A DNA stretch of 64,000 nucleotides from the NCBI GenBank assembly GCA_033296685.1, contig MU854351.1, positions 1-64,000 of the forward strand. Direction: 5' to 3'. Of this stretch, positions 1-11,886 are shown piece by piece. The stretch is from Parachaetomium inaequale. Taxonomy: Eukaryota; Ascomycota; Sordariomycetes; Sordariales; Chaetomiaceae. The notes below the pieces were generated by a model. The model was given only the letters and a program-made list of their open reading frames with translations, ran no database searches and had not been told where the DNA came from. Made by a program: the position numbers and the translations under genes. Numbering within the stretch: the first letter of the stretch is position 1; every line of letters starts with the position of its first letter.

Positions 1-1
1 C

Positions 2-844
2 TAGCCCCCCATCATCATCCCTCCCAAACTCAGCCGCAGCCTTCAAAAACCGCTGATGCTCCTCCTCCCTCCCATCAACATCCACACCATGAACCACCCC
101 CCCCTCCCGACTATCCACCCTTTCCATGATGCCCAAGTCCATCTCCGAAAACACCCCCTCCCCATCAGGGTCCTCATCCCGGATCTGAACTTGAAACCCC
201 TCAAAATCCGCCACCCGCGACCGGTGCCGCGCGTTGGCGGCCCCCGCGACGAGGTGCGGCGTGGCAGTCCTGCTTCTGCTGCTCGCATCGTGCACGCGGC
301 GGGAGAGGCTCTCGGGGCTGGTGCTGTGGAGGAGGGTGCGGACGTATTCTGGCGGGATGATGGCGCCGGATCCAGATCTGGGTCTGGGTCTGGGTCTGGA
401 TTCGGGGTCATGGGTGGGGGTGGGGATGTAGGGGTTGCTTGCTAGGGGGTGGAGTTGTTGGAGGAGTGACGGGTGCCATGCTGAGTACCTTTGTGAGGTT
501 GCTGTTGTCCGTCGGTGGTGGTGGGAGGGGGAGGATGGGCTGGCGGGTTCTTCCGTGTCGGTGATGATGCTCTGGAAGGGCCATTGGGCGGATTGGCGGC
601 GGCGGTGGCCGGGGGGGAGGCGCTCGGTTGATGAGAGGGTGCGGGAGTCAGGTCTTACTCTGTTTGTGGTGGTGGTGCTGGTGGTTAGTGAACGTGAAGT
701 GAAGGGCTGGTGTTGAGGTTCGTCTGAAGAAGACGGCTGGCTGTGCCGTACGCACCTCGTGACTTGTTCCACCTCGCCGTTCTCGTCCCATGTGTAGCGG
801 TATGTGGATGGGCCGTGGTCTCGAGGAGGTATTACCATTTCCAT
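2..844 (-). CDS. hypothetical protein, 3' end beyond the window
   Basis: An uninterrupted frame of 281 codons begins with ATG at 844-842 (context GCCATGG) and is still open at the left edge, so the gene continues outside the window. An in-frame TAA lies upstream of the ATG, which fixes the start. The product begins MEMVIPPRDHGPSTYRYTWD. It has a Ser/Pro/His-rich low-complexity middle with a short Arg-Pro run, and then a more ordered, charged part (IIPPEYVRTLLHSTSPESL, later VADFEGFQVQIRDEDPDGEG). I recognise no domain. The later part reads like ordinary protein and the lack of stops in all 281 codons supports coding, but GC-rich DNA can give long chance frames and an intron could lie inside. 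Confidence 0.6.
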   Translation of the reverse strand, partial: MEMVIPPRDHGPSTYRYTWDENGEVEQVTRCVRHSQPSSSDEPQHQPFTSRSLTTSTTTTNRVRPDSRTLSSTERLPPGHRRRQSAQWPFQSIITDTEEPASPSSPSHHHRRTTATSQRYSAWHPSLLQQLHPLASNPYIPTPTHDPESRPRPRPRSGSGAIIPPEYVRTLLHSTSPESLSRRVHDASSRSRTATPHLVAGAANARHRSRVADFEGFQVQIRDEDPDGEGVFSEMDLGIMERVDSREGGVVHGVDVDGREEEHQRFLKAAAEFGRDDDGGL

Positions 845-2094
845 GGCGGGCGCCGAGATAGGGGTCTTGGGCGTCGGGGACACATAGGGGACACGGCAGG
901 GCTGGGAGGTCCTTGTTTATGGAAGCTTTGGGAGGCAAGAAGATGTTTACGGCTCAACTTACGCTGTCCGAGACCCGTGGAAAGCTCGGAATCCCGCAGT
1001 GGCTGGGCGGCAACGAGGATGACGGGCAGGGGTAGGGGTTGGAGGGATCGGTCTTATACGGATGGGCCACGGATTTTCCCAACCCAGCCATGAAGGATCT
1101 GTCGTTCATGTTGCAGCTCGCTCAGTAAGTCTCTCAGTAAGGGCACGGTATGGGGGGAGATCGCTGCCCCGCCTTGCATGTTTCCAGCGGCCAAATGTGA
1201 GACCCAAGCTCCCAACGTCCAAGGCTGAGAACTGTGCTCGGCATTTGCCTCTTCGGTATTGGACGCCATGTTGCGGCCTGGGTGAAGATAGGCTGGGGTT
1301 GGACCGGGGGCTGCTAAATTAAGACCACAGTGTCTTGGCAGCGCCGCAGCCATGCGCCGATGGGGATCGGTTGTGCGTACCGGGAGGGTCTCTCGGGTCC
1401 GAACTTGACTGTGTTGCTGAAGAAACAAACGTTGAATCCTCTGTCCTCTGTCTGTCTTGGAGTTGAAGGGTGAAGAGTGAAAATGCGGCGCCCTTGACGA
1501 CCACTCCCTACCTGTCCTCAAAATAGCTCCGTCTTGCAGATCTCTTGCAGATGTCTTGCAGCGGATAGCTGTTCCAACCGCCGGATGCCTGACATCTCTG
1601 GGGCAATGCAGCGGCGGCTAGGAAGTGCAGTGGTTCAACCTCCAGTGAGAGTGAGGCAATGGGTGAAGCCAATCAGTAAATCAATCACCAGAAAGCAACC
1701 CGTTCAACACCACTGCATGATCTGGAGTGGTACGGTTTCGAGCCTTTCGAGCTCTGACCGCGTGCTGTTTGCGTTTGCAAACATCCAATTGCAAGGTTGA
1801 AGCTCCAGGCGATCTGAGTTGAACCGTTCATGCCGGGCGATTGGTACTGGCGATCGAACTCGAGAGGGGTCCTGTGGTGGTTGGTGGTTGCCTGGGAGAG
1901 GCGAGCTGCACAGATCGACGCTGGTTCATGCGGTGGGGTTCAAGTTGTGTGCTGGCATCCTTTCCTGTTTGGGCAAGCGCTCTGCTCTTGAGTCGCCTTC
2001 TGGGCTTCATTCAATGTTGGGCGAACGAAGCATCCAACACCTCCTCAAGCCAACACGGGCAGTTTGAGTAGGTCGTTGCAGTCCTCTTTCAACC
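845..2094. other. intergenic, no gene seen
   Basis: About 1.25 kb between two divergently transcribed genes. The open frames here are short, overlap on both strands and give Arg/Ser-rich translations without recognisable motifs. It presumably holds the promoters of the flanking genes. I see no tRNA and no clear repeat. Confidence 0.5.
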
Positions 2095-2949
2095 ATGTGC
2101 CAAAGCGAGTTGGCGTGCTCCGGAGACGGGATCGAGACCAGCAAGGGGCCCCCGATCTTGACCTCCCTCCGGGACATGACAATAATCGAGGCCTGAGATC
2201 CGGAGAGGAACACGTCCAAATACATCACCTTCTATCTCGTTACCCCGGACGAGGAGGTGTATTTTGGCCAGTCATCCAAGAAGAAAGCAGACATGACCCT
2301 CGCCGAGTTCCAGGCGGGTCTGGAGCGGGTCGAGGACGACGAGATCTACCCGCTATGCCCCGTGGATATCGATTTGACGATCGCGCCCGAGAGTCTGAAC
2401 GACTCTTGTGCGTTTATCAAGCGGCCCGGCCTGAACTGTTACGAAGACATGAAGGGCACCAACTTCGTCACCAAGGCAGTGCTCGACGAGGCGCTCATCA
2501 TGGAGCAAATCTCCCAATCGCCCCACCCAAACATCATCAAATACCACGGCTGCCGCGTCAGACGCGGCCGGATCACGGCCATAGTGCTCGAGCAACTCGA
2601 CTGCACGCTGACGCAGTACATCTCGACGGCCGCCTTCCAGGACCTCGACAAGGCGCGGTTCATCGAGGCGCTCGAGTCGGCTGTGGACTACCTGCACTCG
2701 CTGGGCCTGGCCCACAACGACATCAACCCGTACAACATCATGGTCAGGGACGGGATGCCCGTGCTGATCGACTTTGGCTCTTGCCAGCCCTTTGGGATGC
2801 GCCGGCAGTCGCTCGGCACGCCGGGGTGGTGCGAGGAGACCTTCTTTACTTCGGAGAAGAAGCACGATGCGTTTTCTCTGGGGAAGCTCCGGCAATGGAT
2901 TCAAGATCCCGGAATGAAGGTTGAGAGCGAAGTTGGTGGTGTCGTGTAA
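2095..2949 (+). CDS. protein kinase-like protein, interrupted by one in-frame TGA
   Basis: A kinase-like frame ends at TAA 2947-2949. The C-lobe motifs are clear: a catalytic loop HNDINPYNIMV (HND in place of HRD, Asp and Asn kept), IDFGS as the DFG motif, and a GTPGWCEE activation segment. PHPNIIKYHGCRV and IVLEQLDCTL mark the N-lobe and hinge. I see no glycine-rich loop or VAIK lysine, so the N-lobe is atypical and activity uncertain. The same frame extends upstream to ATG 2095, through LTSLRDMTIIEA, then a TGA at 2194-2196, then DPERNTSKYITFYLVTPDEE. Both sides read as continuous protein, so I take the TGA as a nonsense change or sequence error rather than an intron boundary. If real, translation could only restart at ATG 2293, giving about 218 residues. 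The substrate is unknown. Confidence 0.7.
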
Positions 2950-3708
2950 TCTTGGGAAATGGATGGTAATTCCGGCAATTTCAAAATATCCTTCTGCATC
3001 TTTGGCGGGCGGCGTGATGGGCGCATCCAGGAGGTCGGGTATGCGATGTGCGCCGGGGCCGAGTCCGAGATACCAGACTTGTGTCATGCCTGCTGCGCCG
3101 CCGCTCCTTCGGTCGTCGCCGAGGGCGGCTGCGGTGTGGCTGGGAGAATCCAAGGCACCAAGGCGTCAGCGGTGGGTTGCACATGGCAGCGGCTGGTCAG
3201 GACGTGTTGCCCAGCGGAGATGCTCTTGCCGTTGCTCGGATGGGTCAAGATTTGATGTTGGAACGACCGCATGATGTTTGTCGATGGCCCATTTCGATGG
3301 CCAACCGACAACGTGGCAAAACTGCGGATTCCGGGTTATGCGGTTGGGCTATGTGGTCAGGGCGCTGCCGTTGTGGGATGAGTTGTTTGCTTGAATCGGG
3401 CCATGCATGGCCTTTGTCGCATCGCGAGGTTGGTGAAGTGGATGTTCTGGAGCCAGTTGCCACTCGAGATTCCGAGCCCAAGAAGAAACGGATGGGCTTG
3501 GATACAAGAAATCAGGGTCAATTACCCTAACCCTAACCCGACTCTCTCGCCCTCCTGGCCCGGCTTGTCCCGCCATCGCCTGCCGCTGCGCGCAGGAAGC
3601 TCCACGTCGGTCAATTAAGCCCACGATCACCAGCAACAAGCAACCAGCGCATTGCATCGCATCCAACAACCCCTCCACCCCTCCAGCCCCAACAACCCCG
3701 ATTTCACC
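2950..3708. other. intergenic, kinase 3' / SEC28 promoter
   Basis: About 760 bp without a convincing gene. Overlapping frames on both strands have no family features. It holds a short telomere-like repeat (listed separately), about 170 bp upstream of the SEC28 start. Confidence 0.5.
3523..3539. repeat. interstitial telomere-like repeat (CCCTAA)n
   Basis: The sequence TACCCTAACCCTAACCC is two and a half copies of the fungal telomere unit. It lies in the SEC28 upstream region. Short copies like this can act as binding sites for telobox proteins in promoters, but that role here is inference. Confidence 0.6.
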
Positions 3709-4797
3709 ATGGACCCCTACTCAGCCGAAGGCGAACTCATCAACATCCACAACCACTTCCACCAGGGCCAGTACCAGGAAGTGGTCGACTTCGACGTGTC
3801 CTCTCTCTCCGCCGAAAACGCCCTGCCCGCGCGCGTGCTGCAGCTGCGCGCCCGCCTCGCCCTGGGCCAGGCCGAGGACGTGCTGGCCGACGTGCAGGGC
3901 GAGACAGAGTCCAAGCCCGAGCTAGCGGCCGTGGGCGCCCTGGCCCAGCTCGCGCTGGGCAACGCCGACGCCGCCGTCGAGGCGGTTGAGGCGCTTGCCG
4001 CTGGGGACGCGGCTGATAATGTGACCGTGCAGGTCCTGGGCGGGACCGTGCTGCAGGCTGCGGGCAAGGCCGAGGAGGCGCTCGCGCTGCTGGGGCGGCA
4101 TCAGGGGAGCTGTGCGTTGTCCCCTTCCTTGTCTTGCCTGTTGGGATTGTATAGCGGGTGAAGGCTGACAAGGTGGTGTGAATAGTGGACGCCGTTGCGC
4201 TTATTGTGCAGATCCATCTGCAGCAGAACAGGAATGACCTCGCCGTCAAGGAGGTCGCTGCCGCGCGGCGGTGGGCGCAGGATAGCCTGCTGGTGAACCT
4301 GGCCGAGTCGTGGGTTGGCCTGAGGTTGGTGGGTTTACACCATGAGGATACACCCCTCACGAAGCAACAATCGGCTGACAACTCCGGGGTGGTTTAGGGC
4401 GGCGAGAAATACCAACAAGCGTTCTACGTTTTCGAGGAGCTGGCACAAGCCCCCGCGACATCATCAGTACGGACCCTCGTCTCACAGGCGGTCGCCGAGC
4501 TGCACCTCGGCCGCACAGAGGAGGCGCAGGCTGCGCTGGACCAGGCGCTGAAGAAGGAGCCCGGGTACGCCGAGGCTATTGCCAACCTGCTGGTTTTGAG
4601 CGTGATTACCGGGAAGAGCGCCGAGGAGCTGACGAGGTACGTGCCCTTGAGAAGTTGCCCAGCCAGCTGGTATCTAACCATCTCTTAGCTCTCTCCAAAA
4701 GGCCGATGCTGAGCACCCGCTCTTGGTGGACCTGGCTGAAAAGAGCGACCTGTTTGATAAGGCCGCCACAAAGTACAAGGCCAAGGTGGCGGCATAG
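3709..4797 (+). CDS. sec28: coatomer subunit epsilon (COPI)
   Basis: Epsilon-COP stabilises alpha-COP in the COPI coat, which carries retrograde Golgi-to-ER vesicles. Four exons fit: 3709-4111, 4186-4328, 4398-4636 and 4689-4797, giving 297 residues, the usual length for the family. The start ATG has the context ACCATGG. The N-terminus (ELINIHNHFHQGQYQEVV) and the TPR-like helical pairs rich in Ala/Leu (LQLRARLALGQAEDVLADVQ, ALIVQIHLQQNRNDLAVKEV) are typical. GGEKYQQAFYVFEELAQ and the tail KAATKYKAKVAA are also family hallmarks. Introns are 50-75 nt with GT donors and TAG acceptors. The second intron uses a GTGGGT donor, which I chose because it keeps the frame. No lesion is visible. The family call is firm; splice sites are by eye. 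Confidence 0.92.
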
Positions 4798-7066
4798 ATG
4801 TGTTTATGATCGTTTACGATTAATGATATCCACCGAAAAGTACACGGGGCTTGGGATACCTAGACAGCAAGTCATGCGAGAGTGCTCCCTATGGCAGCCT
4901 GGACCAGAGACCGGCCAGTCCTCGGGGCGCAATGCCCGGAGTACCTTGCGTTCATAAATCTCCGACTGCGGGGGACCAAATAATACAGATAGAACAAGCC
5001 GGGTCATTGTACCTTCCAGTGTCGCGAACCATCCAAGCCCTTGCCTCCCATTGTTTACTCGCTAGAGCCGCCGAGTAAACAAGCCAGGGGCCTTTTGGCG
5101 GCGAGTCCCTACATCATGATTCCCATTCGCAATTGTGGTCGTGCAATCTTATAGACTCTTGGGAGACAGCGATCCCCGCGCCCTTGAGAGCTAGGGTGCT
5201 GTGCGGAGCCGGCGAGCGCCATCACTCAGGGGCCCGACCCCCCATCCGGTATTTGTGTATCCTCTCCCCCAGAAGCAGCAACAGCTCGCGTGACGACGTC
5301 TCAACGTTGAGGACGCCTTGCTCCACTGACCGTTGTCACGATGGAGTGGCCGGGTTGTGGCATTTAACAGAGATCCACCATATCGGATCGATGAGGGAAA
5401 GACGATGACGAGGCGAAATTCGTCTGTTCCAAATACTACCCCTTACGTACCTGCGTTAGCGAAACCGATGACCCCCTTTTTCTTGGGCGCCCCTTTTTTT
5501 GGCCCCTGGCCGAATGTTCGTCGCAAGATTTCTGTAACGACTCGGCCGTGTTCCAGTTTCCGCATGTCTGTTTCTTTTGGCATCTAGAACAGGCTGCGCA
5601 AGGCTGTGAAAGGTTTATCCGCGGGCGATGGGTGAGTGAGGCTGGAATAGGAGGGTATTACGGATACAAAGCGCAACCGTATTTCAATGGTGCGCCGCTC
5701 GTGACGATGTGCGTTTCAAGGTGTGTGTGCATAGGTGCGCCGCAAAGCACAACTAGGTAACTTGATCAGTTCTGGAGCTGAGATGTCAAGCCTCGGGGCT
5801 GAAGATCGGCGGGCCAAGCCTCGGCCGCTTTCAGTATTGACTGCGTCATCTGACGGAGCGAAGCCAGAAAGGAAACCAAAGAACAAAAAAAAAAAAAAAA
5901 AAAACAGCTGGTGCGAGAGTCGGTGGAACCAGGGTCATAGTTAGTTACCGTGTTCAGGTCTGGACTCGGTAACATTTCGCATCGCCTGCCGGTTCTGGTC
6001 TTGGCCTGTACTACTGCGCACTGCGAGACAGTTGTTGGAAGGAGTTGGGAGCGGCGTTGTCGAATCGAGATGGTTCAGGCCTTCAGCAGCGGCTTTGTGC
6101 ATCCACACAAGACATGTTGACCTGTTCCGGGTCGATCGTTCGGGTCAACGGGGGCCGTAAAGCGCGCATACAGTTCTTGATCCGGCCAACTCGGACGTGT
6201 CCCGAATCCCGCGCCCGAGTTGACCCCGTAACGATGAGTTCATCCCGTCACATCCGTCCCTCTTTATTTTCCGTTGAGAAGCCCATCTTTCCGGGAAGAG
6301 GTTAAGGTAAGTATGTCGGTCGGGTCGCTGGCTGCGGCACATGTTGTTACGCTTGACTTTCCGTCCAAATCAATGCATTGCACAACTGGCGTCCTTTTAT
6401 TAGTTGTCGACTGTCAGCCTGGCCCGCACACCGCCCCTGAAACCAACCGCGTATCTCGCCTACTGTGTACAAATCCCCCAGAACCAGAACAGGCTGTGCC
6501 ATTTGATGAGCTGCCACCCAGCTGAGGCTGCCCGGCGCGGTAAATACAGCGTATTTCCCCCTCGGTGGGTTTCCCGGCCCAATCCCAGCCAGCACCCCGC
6601 CGATCCTTGTCCTCGGCCCCACTGCCCTGGCTTCCATTTCCACCGCTGGACGCTGCTGGAGACTGGAGACTGGAGTATAAACCCAGCGCCGTGTCTCCGC
6701 GGCCGCTGGATGACGTCCTCGTCTTCTCGGCTCCAGCACGGCTGCCCAGTGCCTGACGTTGCGCAGAAACCCCAGACGACGCCGATTTTGCCGGTTGTGT
6801 GGAGAAGGATTGGATTGCCGGGGCGAGAAGTGAGTCGTTGCTGCCGCTGGCTGCGAGCTGCGGTGCTGCAGGAGGTGCTGCTGCTCCAGGGCTGCAGACC
6901 CAGGGCAGAGGACGCCGAATGCGAACGCCCGACAAGCCAACCTTGACCCCGCCATCCCTAGCAGCCCACAGGTACCTGTTACCGCCACCGTCTCGAAACT
7001 TGGAAACTGGAGCAAGCTGGTCGCACCGGGATCCCATAATAAACCGCCGTCGACCCCGCGCCCGCC
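4798..7066. other. long intergenic region before PSD2
   Basis: About 2.3 kb with no gene I can support. The longest frame (6347-7309, minus) overlaps the PSD2 start and has a composition typical of a GC-rich shadow. A 20-nt poly(A) tract lies at 5885-5904. A TATAAA at 6676-6681 is about 390 bp before the PSD2 ATG and could serve its promoter. The stretch probably carries the PSD2 promoter and 5' leader. Confidence 0.45.
5885..5904. repeat. poly(A) homopolymer, 20 nt
   Basis: An uninterrupted run of 20 A on the plus strand in otherwise mixed sequence. It could be a simple repeat or the tail of a decayed retrotransposed copy. No coding remnant is seen beside it. Confidence 0.7.
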
Positions 7067-10000
7067 ATGGTCCGCATCATCCCCAATCGCCTGAAGCCCG
7101 GCTTCTCCAACAACCCGACCACCAATTCCACCTCCAACAGCCGCAGCACGAGCCCAATGGGGACCAAGGGAGGAGATTCGGCGAGCCCCGAGGGCCGCAA
7201 GGACACCGGCCTGGTCCTGAACGTGGTCATTCTGCGGGTACGGGCCGCCGCTTGCTTGCCTGCTTGCTTGCTTCGCTGCACTGCGCTGCCCATGGAAACG
7301 CAAACACACGGGGACTGACTTGTGCGCTGCCTAGGCCCGGGATCTCGCCGCCAAGGATAGGGGGGGCACGTCGGATCCGGTGAGTGCAACACTGCATACG
7401 GCATCTGCAGCCTTGTCGGAAACAAGCTCGCGGCTAACTGCTTGTCTGTCCGTGCTAGTACCTCGTCCTGACTCTTGGCGAAGCGAAGCACATCACCCAC
7501 ACCGAGTCCAAAACCCTCAACCCCGAGTGGAACGAGCAATGCGAGCTCCCCGTCAGCGGCGTCCAGAGCCTGCTGCTCGACGTGTGCGCCTGGGACAAGG
7601 ACCGCTTCGGAAAGGACTATCTTGGCGAGTTTGACCTCGCCCTGGAGGAGATCTTTGCCGACGGCGAGACGGAGCAGCTGCCCAAGTGGTATCCCGTCAA
7701 GAGCAAGCGGCCCGGGAAGAAGACGAGCATTGTCTCGGGCGAGGTCTTGCTGCAGTTCACCCTCCTCGACAGCTCCAACGCACAAGCCACCAACGAACAG
7801 ATACTCGAAAAGTTTACCGCGCTGGTCAAATCTGCGCCCGGCGCCGATGCATCGCGAAACCCCACACCCTTACGGACACCCGTGCTCGCCCCGGTCGAAA
7901 AGGGAAAGACCCCCTCGCCCCCGCCGCCCCTTGGTGAAAGACGGGCGGACGACCAGGACGAGGAGGACGAGTACGACGTCTACGAGGACGAGACGCCCGA
8001 GGATGAAGACCCGACCAAGCCGGAATCGGCCGAGAAGAGGCGGCGGAGACTGCGGATCAGCGGGCTGAAGCGCAAGAAGAGGGACAACCCCTACGAGTTC
8101 ATCAACGGCGGCAGCGATGTCGTTGGCATCATCTTCCTCGAGATCGGCAACATCACCGACCTCCCGCCCGAGTCCAACCTGACCAAGACCAGCTTCGATA
8201 TGGACCCGTTCGTGGTTGCCTCGCTAGGCAAGAAGACGTACCGAACCAGGACCATCCGGCACAACCTGAACCCCGTCTTCAACGAGAAGATGATTTTTCA
8301 GGTCCTGGGCCACGAGCAGCTGTACAGCTTCTCGTTTACCGTCATTGACCGCGACAAGTACTCGGGCAATGACTTTATTGCCTCGGTGAACTTCCCCGTC
8401 AAGGAGCTCATCGAAAAGGCTCCAAAGGCGGACCCCGAGACCGGGCTGTACAACCTGAAAAATGTGCCCGAGTTCTCGGCTCCGGCGCAACGCCCCCGGT
8501 TCATGAGACTGGGGCTATCGCGCAGCTCGTCGACCCAGAGCCTCAGCAAGGTCACCAGACCAAACCTGTCCAAGAACCCGTCCACCGCCACGACCGCAAC
8601 GACCACTTCGACTGCCGCCACGCCGGCGCTGACCCCTGGTACTCCCCAGCCCCAGGCGGACCTTCCAGAAGGCGCCCAGCCCGCTGTTCCCAACACCGGG
8701 CTCCTTCACCCGGGAGACAATGCGGTTGCCGCCGCCGCCTCCACTCTCGGGGAAACGACGCCGTCCGACGGCGAGGACCCCGAATTCATCCCGTACACGC
8801 TCCCCCTCAAGATGAAGAACCAGGAGAAGTGGGAGGCCAAGCACAATCCCCAGCTGTTCATCCGCGCCAAGTACATGCCCTATCCAGCGCTTCGCCAGCA
8901 GTTCTGGAGGGCCATGCTGAAGCAGTACGACACGGACGAGAGCGGCCTCATCAGCAAGGTTGAGCTGACGACCATGCTCGACACTCTGGGCTCGACGCTG
9001 CGCGAGTCGACCATCGACAGTTTCTTCCAGCGTTTTCCTCATAAGGCAAGTGATAACGATGATGCGGAGGACCTGACGATGGACGAGGCAGTCATCTGCC
9101 TGGAGGACCAATTGCAAGCCAAATCGCGGCCGCAGGGCGTGGCCGAGCGCGTCAAGAATATGCTCCCAGACGCCGACAAGGTCAAGAGCTTGCTCGTGCC
9201 CACGGGTTCCGGGTCTGAGACACCGGCTGAGGGCCTCGAGACCTCGTCCGAGTCTCAAACTACCGACACATCTACCATTTCCGTCCCCGAACTGAGCACG
9301 CCGGGCGAGGAAGGCGACCTGCTAGACCGGGACGACTTGAACATCAGCACGAGTGAGGAGCACGTCGTTGAGATTCGGGAGTGTCCCATCTGCCACCAGC
9401 CGCGGCTGAACAAGCGCAAGGATGCCGACATCATCACGCACATTGCCACGTGCGCGAGCCAGGACTGGCGCCAGGTCAACAACCTGATGATGGGCGGCTT
9501 CGTCACGTCCAGCCAGGCGCAGCGCAAGTGGTACTCCAAGGTCATCACCAAGATCTCGTACGGCGGCTACAAGCTGGGCGCCAACTCGGCCAACATCCTC
9601 GTCCAGGACCGCATGACGGGCCAGATCAATGAGGAGAAGATGAGCGTGTATGTGCGCCTGGGCATCCGGCTGCTGTACAAGGGCCTGAAGTCGAACAGCA
9701 TGGAGAAGAAGCGGAGTGAGTCAAGACGGCCAGTGGGAATAGGAATCTGAGCTAACACAGGCAGTCCGCAAACTCCTCAAGAGCCTCAGCATCAAGCAGG
9801 GCAAAAAGTACGACGACCCGGCGTCCAAGGCCGAAATCCCAAAGTTCATCGCCTTCCACGGGCTCGACCTCTCCGAGGTGCGCCTCCCGCTCAGCGACTT
9901 CAAGAGCTTCAACGAGTTCTTCTACCGCGCCCTCAAGCCCGGCGCGCGGCCCTGCTCGGCGCCCACCAACCCGCGCATCATCGTGTCGCCGGCCGACTGC

Positions 10001-10823
10001 CGCTCCGTCGTCTTCAACCGCATCGAGACGGCCACCAAGGTCTGGGTCAAGGGCCGCGAGTTCAGCATCAAGCGCCTTTTGGGGGATGCGTACCCGGAGG
10101 ACGTGGGCCGCTACGAGACGGGCGGCGGGCTGGGCATCTTCCGCCTCGCGCCGCAGGACTACCACCGCTTCCACATCCCCGTCGACGGCGTCATGCGCCA
10201 GCCCAAGACTATCGCCGGCGAGTACTACACGGTCAACCCCATGGCCATCCGCTCCGCGCTCGACGTCTACGGCGAGAACGTGCGCGTCATCGTGCCCATC
10301 GACTCGCCCGAGTTTGGCCGTGTCATGGTCATTTGTGTCGGCGCCATGATGGTCGGCAGCACCGTCATCACGCGCAGCGAGGGCGAGGAAGTAAAACGGG
10401 CAGAGGAGCTGGGCTACTTTAAGTTTGGCGGGAGCACGCTCGTGCTGCTGTTTGAGAGCGGCCGCATGGTGTTTGATGATGATTTGGTGGATAACTCGAA
10501 TACCGCGCTCGAGACGCTGGTACGTTGCCTGCCTCCTTATATATACCCCCCTCCCGAAATGAAAACATGATGCTGATTTACGGGGGAAATAGATACGCGT
10601 CGGCATGTCGGTCGGCCACGCGCCCGGCGAGCCCATGTGGACGCCCGACATGCGCAAGGACGACGCCCAGATCACCGACGCCGACAAGGCCGAGGCTAGG
10701 CGCCGCATCCAGGGCCAGGTCGCCGAGGAGTCGCCTGATGATAGCGCCAGCGGGCCCGACGGCGAGGACGTGTCGGCAGCTGTCAATGTCAAGGTGCCCC
10801 CCAGGGCGTCGCTGGCGGGGTGA
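7067..10823 (+). CDS. psd2: phosphatidylserine decarboxylase, C2-domain type
   Basis: Converts phosphatidylserine to phosphatidylethanolamine, in the endomembrane (Golgi/endosome) branch of the pathway. Five exons, 7067-7237, 7335-7379, 7459-9715, 9765-10519 and 10593-10823, give 1152 residues. Order: an N-terminal C2 domain (VLNVVILRARDLAAKD, DPYLVLTLGEAKHITHT), an acidic linker, a second C2 domain (GIIFLEIGNITDLPPES, MDPFVVASLGKKTYRTR), an EF-hand-like segment (DTDESGLISKVEL), and a catalytic PSD domain with FHIPVDG and the self-processing motif FGGSTLVLLF near the end. Cleavage at Gly-Ser in GGST should create the pyruvoyl cofactor. The C-terminal acidic tail is unusual only in sequence. 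The C2-C2-PSD order and the GGST variant fit Psd2 rather than mitochondrial Psd1. The start has context GCCATGG. Confidence 0.93.
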
Positions 10824-11619
10824 GAACTTGCTTGCTTGCCTGGCCTGGCTTGCCTACCTTGGCTGCCTGGCTTGGCTGCGTAGACTGCTTTCGAGCGAGT
10901 TGGGCTGCAGGGTCTAGAGGTGGGGTGATTGTTGGTGTTGTTGTTGTTGTTAGCGTAGCGTTGGTTTGGTTTGATGGGTGGGCTTTTTCTCCCCTGACGA
11001 GTTGGGTTTATTAGCAGTGCATATTGTTTTGTTGGGCAGCATTGAACAAAAAACAGATTTACTTAAGGGGGGGGAAATATACATGGCATACAGGCTTTGG
11101 CGTTTAGACTTTTGCGTTCCGTTCCTGCTTGTGCTCGAGACTTTATACAGACAGACAGACCTTACCTACAGAGTATATATGTATCATTGGGCATTGCTTC
11201 ATGGACCACCTGGAGCAGGCAAGATTGAATGGGTAAGGTAGGTAAGTAATTGTCTGTGAAATGGATAGGTATATGGTATAGGGTATCAATTCAGATATGT
11301 AACAACGCTCGCTGTCCGGAGTAAGAACTGCGATCGTAGGTACCCAATCCCGCTTCCCCGTCTGTCACCCGCCTCCGTTATATACATGCAGGGTGAAAGC
11401 GGCAGCAAGGAGGAAGAAAAGCAAACCAAACGAAACCAAACCAAACCCGGGAAACCAGGGGAAGGCAAAAACCAAGTGGAAGAGAAATCCGGTCCCGTTG
11501 CGGGCCGCCCATCCTGCCGCTGCGGGAAGAGAAGCAAAGGCTCCCGTCGTGGCATGGATGGCAAGGGGCTGGGCACCCTGCTGGCTTGCTGACTGATGGA
11601 CTTCCTTCTTTTTTTTTTT
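10824..11619. other. intergenic, PSD2 3' region
   Basis: About 800 bp without a gene. It contains short TTG/GTT-rich and GCTTGCCTGGCT-like simple stretches and ends in a T run where the assembly gap begins. Confidence 0.5.
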
Positions 11620-11886
11620 NNNNNNNNNNNNNNNNNNNNNNNNNNNNNNNNNNNNNNNNNNNNNNNNNNNNNNNNNNNNNNNNNNNNNNNNNNNNNNNNN
11701 NNNNNNNNNNNNNNNNNNNNNNNNNNNNNNNNNNNNNNNNNNNNNNNNNNNNNNNNNNNNNNNNNNNNNNNNNNNNNNNNNNNNNNNNNNNNNNNNNNNN
11801 NNNNNNNNNNNNNNNNNNNNNNNNNNNNNNNNNNNNNNNNNNNNNNNNNNNNNNNNNNNNNNNNNNNNNNNNNNNNNNNNNNNNNN
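11620..11886. other. assembly gap (267 N)
   Basis: A run of N. It starts at a poly(T) stretch and ends exactly at the left arm of a perfect inverted repeat, so the gap was probably caused by hairpin or repeat structure. Confidence 0.99.

Noticed and set aside
6347..7309. 320-codon minus-strand frame before PSD2
   Set aside because: Crosses the PSD2 first exon on the opposite strand and shows no motif.
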